Source of the DNA: Chromera velia
Lineage: Eukaryota; Sar; Chromeraceae
Assembly (NCBI GenBank): GCA_018398765.1
Contig: JAHBMJ010001042.1
Span: 25,428-36,170 of the forward strand
Length of the DNA: 10,743 bases
Direction of reading: 5' to 3'
The notes beneath the pieces were generated by a model. That model was not told the DNA's origin and did not search any database. It saw only the letters and a list, made by a program, of their open reading frames with translations. Below, one piece after another: positions 9,550 to 10,743 of the stretch (positions within the stretch are counted from its first letter, which is position 1; every line of letters begins with the position of its first letter). Made by a program: the position numbers and the translations under genes.

Positions 9550-9952
9550 ATTCATGTGCGTGGATGCCTTTGTGTCTTCCTTTCTTATTTTTTGACTTGC
9601 AGCAAGGGACACACTCTTCTTTTTTTCTCCCCTTCCCTGTCTTTCTGCTCTTTAAGTGTTTGGAGAAATTTCGCAGAACGAGGCTGCCTGCCTGCCTGCC
9701 TGCCTGGTGTTCGCTTCTTCCCCGTCCTGAATTGAGAGAGATTGTTTGCTCCTCATTTCTTGTTTGTGTTCCTGCATTCTTGTTTCATTTCGATTCTTGT
9801 GCCTCGCATTGATCTCCCCATTTTCCCGAATATTTCCTGGCAAACCGCAGAACGAGTCTGGCTCATCCTCCCCAGTGCGGAAGAAGCCGGCACAGCAGCA
9901 GCAGAAGGGAGGGGGGCCGAAAGCCAAAGCGAAGGCGAACGGGAGACTGAAG
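32..9952 (+). CDS. TOP2: DNA topoisomerase II, C-terminal half, 17 exons, 5' partial and 3' incomplete
   Basis: Type IIA topoisomerases pass one DNA duplex through a transient double-strand break, using ATP, in the nucleus. They decatenate and relax chromosomes. My exon model is 32-143, 508-751, 1832-1940, 2498-2558, 3115-3224, 3611-3722, 4089-4170, 4459-4652, 4994-5146, 5540-5812, 6189-6392, 6718-6880, 7137-7324, 8120-8208, 8419-8492, 9277-9440 and 9851-9952. It gives 811 codons without a stop, and every intron is GT-AG. Family landmarks in order are PWYRGFSGTIE, TELPIRLWT, VFKLVSTLNTTNM, LRLEFY followed by KRKGYMM, and DYDYLLGMPLWNLT, then a charged tail. Order and spacing match eukaryotic TOP2 from the late cleavage core to the C-gate. 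The ATPase, TOPRIM and catalytic-tyrosine regions must lie upstream of the window. The tail is only weakly conserved in the family, so exons 11-17 rest on frame continuity and splice sites rather than on homology. The 3' end is unresolved. Confidence 0.93.
144..507 (+). other. TOP2: TOP2 intron 1 (364 bp) with CTGT/CTGC-rich start and (GATC)n
   Basis: It begins gttggtacgt and runs into tctgtctgcctgcttgcctgcc. A (GATC)n run lies at 465-482, 25 bases before the acceptor. I see no gene in it. Confidence 0.85.
465..482. repeat. (GATC)n microsatellite
   Basis: About 4.5 units of GATC lie in intron 1. The same unit recurs at 8215-8225 and 9255-9272. Confidence 0.9.
508..751 (+). CDS. TOP2: TOP2 exon 2: TELP/WT motif plus charged insertion
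   Basis: The acceptor is atgcctgcag (AG at 506-507); the exon starts in phase 0 and ends one base into a codon. Residues 38-118 hold LLVTELPIRLWTQSYKEFLEGLL, the conserved stretch that reads EITELPARTWT in yeast TOP2. A run of about 26 residues made almost only of Lys, Asp and Glu follows (598-675). The conserved fold then resumes with DFRDNSGHADIHFVLKLTP, which matches the family segment that ends in LTPE or MTEE. The donor is CCTG|gttcgt at 752. Confidence 0.92.
752..1831 (+). other. TOP2: TOP2 intron 2 (1080 bp), longest in the window
   Basis: Contents are a GGTT-rich start (752-791), CATC repeats (about 1010-1032), poly-T (about 1241-1250) and a (GT)n run (1626-1654). The protein joins seamlessly across it, and no conserved TOP2 segment is missing. 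I see no embedded gene on either strand. Confidence 0.85.
1626..1654. repeat. (GT)n microsatellite in intron 2
   Basis: About 14 uninterrupted GT units. Confidence 0.95.
1832..1940 (+). CDS. TOP2: TOP2 exon 3: FKL..STLNTTNM segment
   Basis: The acceptor is catggatgcag (AG at 1830-1831). The G from exon 2 plus AG restores GAG, giving LTPERMAWAEAQGLHKVFKL, the usual LTPEEM..A...GL.K.FKL of TOP2 proteins. Next come VSTLNTTNMTLFTAEGKVY and a split arginine codon. The donor is TACAG|gtaatg at 1941. The family fit across a 1080-bp intron shows that no exon is missing between exons 2 and 3. Confidence 0.92.
1941..2497 (+). other. TOP2: TOP2 intron 3 (557 bp) with long polypurine tract
   Basis: It holds a purine-rich block of GAAA and GGGA repeats (about 1988-2216) and ends in a GT-rich tract (about 2466-2495) fused to the TAG acceptor. 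The remainder is unremarkable. Confidence 0.85.
1988..2216. repeat. Polypurine tract with GAAA and GGGA repeats
   Basis: The strand is dominated by A and G over more than 200 bases, with GAAA-type units (about 2024-2100) and GGGA units (2154-2175), interrupted by a short mixed segment near 2131-2150. Confidence 0.85.
2498..2558 (+). CDS. TOP2: TOP2 exon 4: short exon encoding KYDT-like and LRLEFY motif
   Basis: This 61-bp exon lies directly behind a GT-rich tract ending gtgtgtag. It encodes R/YETELDIMKEFSHLRLEFYH, equivalent to the family pattern KYDTV.DIL.EFY.LRL.YY. The donor is CAT|gtgggt at 2559, in phase 0. The acceptor is the only one in the window that ends TAG rather than CAG. Confidence 0.92.
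2559..3114 (+). other. TOP2: TOP2 intron 4 (556 bp) with compound (CCGT)n(CTGT)n
   Basis: A (GT)n-like start (2559-2572) is followed by unique sequence, the tetranucleotide array at 2835-2882 and a TCTC/TCAG-rich block (about 2991-3040). No further exon is needed by the protein. Confidence 0.85.
2835..2882. repeat. Compound tetranucleotide array (CCGT)n(CTGT)n
   Basis: Around five CCGT units switch abruptly to about six CTGT units, in intron 4. Confidence 0.93.
3115..3224 (+). CDS. TOP2: TOP2 exon 5: KRK helix and coiled coil
   Basis: The acceptor is tgcctgcag at 3113-3114. The exon continues exon 4 as KRKGYMMDKLERERRVL then ANKVKFVEMVIAQQIRISN. This is the family's long helical segment leading to the primary dimer interface, where homologues have YY.KRK..ll..le.e...L.NK.rFI..vv...i.i.N. 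The donor is ACAG|gtcggc at 3225. Confidence 0.93.
3225..3610 (+). other. TOP2: TOP2 intron 5 (386 bp)
   Basis: This is the least repetitive of the long introns. It has a poly-T stretch near 3275 and a short AATC repeat (about 3578-3591) just upstream of the acceptor. Confidence 0.85.
3611..3722 (+). CDS. TOP2: TOP2 exon 6: KKKELVGELERKG segment
   Basis: The acceptor is gtatgcag at 3609-3610. The G completes an arginine codon split across the intron, then KKKELVGELERKGLEAMSKI follows. Homologues read NKPKKELIKVLIQRGYD or NRKRADIVEELRQKGF here. The rest, QEGAITSLHEKVAQNSQ, is lineage-specific. The donor is CCCAG|gtggga at 3723, followed by a G-rich GGGA repeat. Confidence 0.9.
3723..4088 (+). 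other. TOP2: TOP2 intron 6 (366 bp), pyrimidine-rich middle
   Basis: It starts with GGGA repeats, has a C/T-rich stretch (about 3837-3945), and CTGT/TTGT repeats (4036-4071) close to the acceptor. A cryptic acceptor at 3788-3789 is discussed under rejected items. Confidence 0.82.
4089..4170 (+). CDS. TOP2: TOP2 exon 7: acidic linker before the C-gate block
   Basis: The acceptor is cgtgcctgcag at 4087-4088. It encodes VTTEHDNADNEGDDSDDDDD and a short serine-rich end. Yeast TOP2 has a similar acidic, poorly conserved linker immediately before its YDYLLGM block, so position and composition both fit. The donor is CTG|gtgggt at 4171; it sits in a run of GTGG repeats that offers alternative donors four bases apart, and only 4171 keeps the frame. 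Confidence 0.85.
4171..4458 (+). other. TOP2: TOP2 intron 7 (288 bp)
   Basis: It starts with a GTGG/GTGA repeat (4171-4189) and contains a short GTGT patch near 4330-4355. A C/T-rich stretch (4404-4446) precedes the acceptor and is one of the few classical polypyrimidine tracts here. Confidence 0.85.
4459..4652 (+). CDS. TOP2: TOP2 exon 8: YDYLLGMPLWNLT C-gate and coiled coil
   Basis: The acceptor is ggctgccgcag at 4457-4458. Residues read SSKDYDYLLGMPLWNLTFEK, then a charged heptad-like helix (VEELRRQLKVKDAELEDLRK) and RLWDVDLDFLLEALDQQ. The same order (YDYLLGM..W.LT, coiled coil, .LW..DL..F...) closes the catalytic core of eukaryotic TOP2 and forms the C-gate. This is the best single diagnostic block in the window. 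The donor is CAACAG|gtctctctc at 4653, merging directly into a CT repeat. Confidence 0.95.
4653..4793. repeat. CT-rich array with cttcttctctgact repeats, then (GT)n
   Basis: The motif cttcttctctgact occurs at 4671, 4697 and 4729, separated by CT runs. A (GT)n tract interrupted by one TA follows. The array begins at the exon 8 donor. Confidence 0.92.
4653..4993 (+). other. TOP2: TOP2 intron 8 (341 bp), almost half (CT)n/(GT)n
   Basis: Repeats start at the donor itself: CT-rich array 4653-4758, then (GT)n 4760-4793. A TTTG/TTGT run lies at 4959-4975, upstream of the acceptor. Confidence 0.88.
4994..5146 (+). CDS. TOP2: TOP2 exon 9: start of C-terminal domain, Gly/Lys-rich
   Basis: The acceptor is cttgtctgcag at 4992-4993. 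It encodes DAIDAADHKAMNKGKGKKK, a short hydrophobic ILLVDSPG, and then GKGGKGGKGKAAAKKKSKFY. Animal TOP2 has a comparable GKGGKAKGKK stretch just after the core. The donor is TTCTAC|gtcagt at 5147. If the intron were retained, translation would stop after six more codons (TAG at 5165). Confidence 0.83.
5147..5539 (+). other. TOP2: TOP2 intron 9 (393 bp)
   Basis: It is mostly unique, T-rich sequence with few repeats. An in-frame TAG at 5165 would end translation if the intron were retained. Confidence 0.83.
5540..5812 (+). CDS. TOP2: TOP2 exon 10: acidic block, Lys/Gln block, then a non-repetitive helix-prone segment
   Basis: The acceptor is gtgtctgcag at 5538-5539. The 91 codons open with DSGSEEESLPSEDEEEDE, pass through SSDDDVKKAKEKKKKKQQQ, and end in 45 residues of normal complexity including MEALGKFFKTLPNP and HDLPLLAAKLEGPLP. 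Serines next to acidic runs are typical casein kinase 2 targets, and CK2 sites are known in TOP2 tails; whether they are used here is inference. The donor CCA|gtgagt at 5813 is near-consensus. Confidence 0.85.
5875..5928. repeat. (GT)n(AG)n compound microsatellite
   Basis: About 13 GT units switch directly to 14 AG units, in intron 10. Confidence 0.95.
6123..6160. repeat. (GT)n microsatellite in intron 10
   Basis: GT units from 6129 to 6160, preceded by an imperfect GTGTGAGCGT stretch. Confidence 0.92.
6189..6392 (+). CDS. TOP2: TOP2 exon 11: Gly/Glu/Lys-rich tail segment
   Basis: The acceptor is cccttttcag at 6187-6188, the only one without G at -4. The 68 codons are mostly Lys, Glu, Gly and Asp (VKKEDGEGKKAKKGKDVEG and on) and finish with SPGFLWRLKERMRKMKE, a likely amphipathic basic helix. 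The donor GAG|gtatgt at 6393 is good, and TAA follows two codons later in the intron. No family match is expected for this composition; the call rests on frame, phase and splice sites. Confidence 0.8.
6393..6717 (+). other. TOP2: TOP2 intron 11 (325 bp)
   Basis: It has a GTGTGAAT patch near 6413-6440, a G-rich stretch (6488-6520) and a poly-T run (about 6589-6602). No gene is seen. Confidence 0.83.
6718..6880 (+). CDS. TOP2: TOP2 exon 12: basic Arg/Pro/Lys segment, probable nuclear localisation region
   Basis: The acceptor is cggccgcag at 6716-6717. It encodes EQGGDTREGSADSRDKENRP, then KEKKEPVLAPRRDRPKRAVP and RPKYKAALS. Joined to exon 13 it gives a basic cluster, a KY pair and SSSEEDD. This resembles the closing segments of vertebrate TOP2 (basic cluster, KY, then ESDEDD). 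The donor is TCTG|gtcagtcagtcagtg at 6881, a tandem GTCA repeat. Confidence 0.8.
7076..7133. repeat. (CT)n(GT)n microsatellite abutting the exon 13 acceptor
   Basis: About 14 CT units then about 15 GT units, ending three bases before the acceptor AG. Confidence 0.95.
7137..7324 (+). CDS. TOP2: TOP2 exon 13: acidic then Lys/Pro/Ala-rich module
   Basis: The acceptor gtgtgtgcag (7135-7136) sits at the end of a (CT)n(GT)n tract with almost no unique sequence between. The exon starts with two bases of a glycine codon, then SSSEEDDDDDDSSPP, NDDENSDDSSPPARPVKKPA and a KPKAQAKKPKKAKDE tail. It starts after one codon base and ends in phase 0, like exon 16, which has the same layout. The donor is GAG|gtcagt at 7325, the first of six GTCA units. 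Confidence 0.82.
7325..7349. repeat. (GTCA)n at the exon 13 donor
   Basis: Six GTCA units begin exactly at the intron's first base. Confidence 0.92.
7481..7542. repeat. (CG)n(CA)n(GA)n compound microsatellite
   Basis: CG-rich dinucleotides (7481-7500), CA units (7501-7514) and GA units (7515-7542) are contiguous. Confidence 0.95.
7834..7871. repeat. (GGAC)n/(AGAC)n tetranucleotide array
   Basis: GGAC and AGAC units are interspersed. This is the reverse-complement form of the CCGT/CTGT array in intron 4. Confidence 0.9.
8120..8208 (+). CDS. TOP2: TOP2 exon 14: acidic DDFIVSDDDSDE segment
   Basis: The acceptor is ccttcctgcag at 8118-8119. It encodes MDDFIVSDDDSDESAGGGD then SSEDDEGDSD and a split codon. 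DDF(I/V)VSD-type acidic motifs are common in nuclear protein tails and act as CK2 substrates. The opening ATG is not taken as a start, because the upstream exon joins it in frame. The donor is GATAG|gttggc at 8209. Confidence 0.8.
8419..8492 (+). CDS. TOP2: TOP2 exon 15: short acidic-to-basic exon
   Basis: The acceptor is ccgtctgcag at 8417-8418. The C completes a serine codon, continuing as SDSDEDFVEKGGKGKGKAAA then GKQKRKR. KQKRKR is a plausible monopartite nuclear localisation signal. The donor is AGAG|gtgggc at 8493, leaving one codon base that pairs with exon 16. Confidence 0.78.
8779..8801. repeat. (CATT)n microsatellite
   Basis: About five and a half CATT units in intron 15. Confidence 0.93.
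9221..9272. repeat. (CT)n(GT)n(GATC)n block ahead of exon 16
   Basis: Three different simple repeats are joined without spacers and end within five bases of the acceptor. Confidence 0.92.
9277..9440 (+). CDS. TOP2: TOP2 exon 16: acidic/PP/basic module with PPVKKKR
   Basis: The acceptor is gatcgagcag (9275-9276), placed behind (CT)n, (GT)n and (GATC)n repeats. It encodes GSDDDSATPPVKKKRSPPAK, then a Gly/Lys-rich GRGGGGKAKEKTKPKSAAK and QVKALLHSSDE. PPVKKKR is an NLS-like cluster. The donor GAA|gtaagt at 9441 is the most consensus-like in the window. Its phases and residue layout match exon 13. Confidence 0.82.
9441..9850 (+). other. TOP2: TOP2 intron 16 (410 bp)
   Basis: It starts with a consensus gtaagt donor. 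A (CT)n(GT)n tract lies at 9501-9549 and (GCCT)n at 9684-9706. No gene is seen. Confidence 0.82.
9501..9549. repeat. (CT)n(GT)n microsatellite in intron 16
   Basis: About 9 CT and 15 GT units, 60 bases into intron 16. Confidence 0.95.
9851..9952 (+). CDS. TOP2: TOP2 exon 17: last recognisable exon, Ser then Lys/Gln-rich
   Basis: The acceptor is caaaccgcag at 9849-9850, in phase 0 after exon 16. It encodes NESGSSSPVRKKPAQQQQKG then GGPKAKAKANGRLK. PVRKKPAQQQQK resembles PVKKPAAPPQQKK of exon 13. The donor is read as AAG|gttggt at 9953, the same form as exon 1; gtacgt at 9961 is an alternative and cannot be excluded because the next exon is unknown. Read-through would reach TAA at about 10043 across a CTTT repeat. 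Confidence 0.75.
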
Positions 9953-9972
9953 GTTGGTGGGTACGTGTGGAG

Positions 9973-10043
9973 CTTTCTTTCTTTTCTTTCTTTCTTTCTT
10001 TCTTTCTTTCGTTCGTTCGTTCTTTCTTTCTTTCTTTCTTTCT
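9973..10043. repeat. (CTTT)n with a CGTT interruption
   Basis: Two CTTT runs flank about three CGTT units. Confidence 0.93.
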
Positions 10044-10252
10044 AAGATCTGTTTGGAAGAAAGGTGTTTTGTTGGTTCTCTTTGATAGCGCATTTTGGTT
10101 TTGTCATTTTGTGTTTGGAAGGAAATGGAGTACAGAACACTCACTGCGTGTGGGTGGACTGGGACTCGAAAAGACACATACATACTTGCAGATCCTCTTT
10201 TGCGTATAAGCACCCGCACAGTTTTTGATACTGGAACCGTGGGTGGAAATAC

Positions 10253-10280
10253 AGAAAGAAAGAAAGAAAGAAAGAAAGAA
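10253..10280. repeat. (GAAA)n microsatellite
   Basis: About seven GAAA units. Confidence 0.93.
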
Positions 10281-10466
10281 AAAGAGACAGGCAGGAAGGG
10301 TGGGACGGGCAGGAGGAAGGAAGAAGGAAACGTTCTTGATGAATTGATTGAAGGGAGAGCAAGGGAAGGGATCGAAGGTTTCGTTCTGACTGTCCATCTA
10401 GCTTCCTTCCTTCCTTCCTTCCCCACTTACAGAGTGAACTCATTCATGGGTTTGAGGCGACATTTT

Positions 10467-10743
<277 letters not shown>

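Noticed and set aside
9094-9612. Minus-strand open frame of 172 codons
   Set aside because: It lies opposite exon 16 and the (CT)n(GT)n repeats, and encodes HTHTHT and RERERE runs expected from dinucleotide repeats.

Overview
The window is eukaryotic nuclear DNA. It holds one incomplete, intron-dense plus-strand gene, whose product is a type IIA DNA topoisomerase (TOP2). Seventeen short coding exons (61 to 273 bp) can be assembled between positions 32 and 9952. They join in a single open frame of 811 codons, with matching phases at all 16 internal junctions and no stop codon. The gene begins upstream of the window, so the ATPase domain, the TOPRIM domain and the catalytic tyrosine are outside it. 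Its 3' end is not identifiable and may lie beyond the window.

Layout: exons 1-8 (32-4652) encode the last part of the DNA breakage-reunion core. The landmarks are the PWYRG..GTIE motif, the TELP..WT motif, the FKL..TNM segment, an LRLEFY-KRK helix, a coiled-coil region and the LLGMPLWNLT C-gate block. Exons 9-17 (4994-9952) encode a long, low-complexity C-terminal domain in which acidic Ser/Asp/Glu blocks alternate with Lys/Pro/Ala-rich basic blocks. Several of these exons look like duplicates of each other.

The introns (210 to 1080 bp) are packed with simple repeats: (GT)n, (CT)n, (GAAA)n, (CTGT)n, (GATC)n and (CATT)n. Several repeats abut splice sites, so (GT)n or (CT)n(GT)n stands where a polypyrimidine tract is expected. 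The splice sites share an unusual pattern: 16 of 17 acceptors have G at -4 (mostly TGCAG or CTGCAG) and 15 of 17 donors have G at +5, while +3 is relaxed. The last 0.8 kb is dominated by repeats and ends in a GT-rich array with a 57-bp higher-order period.

Organism: GC near 50 percent, GT-AG introns, many short exons and microsatellite-rich introns suggest a protist or alga. A chromerid or related alveolate is my best guess, at low confidence. I found no RNA gene, transposon, CRISPR array or convincing minus-strand gene, and no evidence for a novel multi-gene system. The unusual content is the splice-site and repeat architecture and the modular C-terminal domain.
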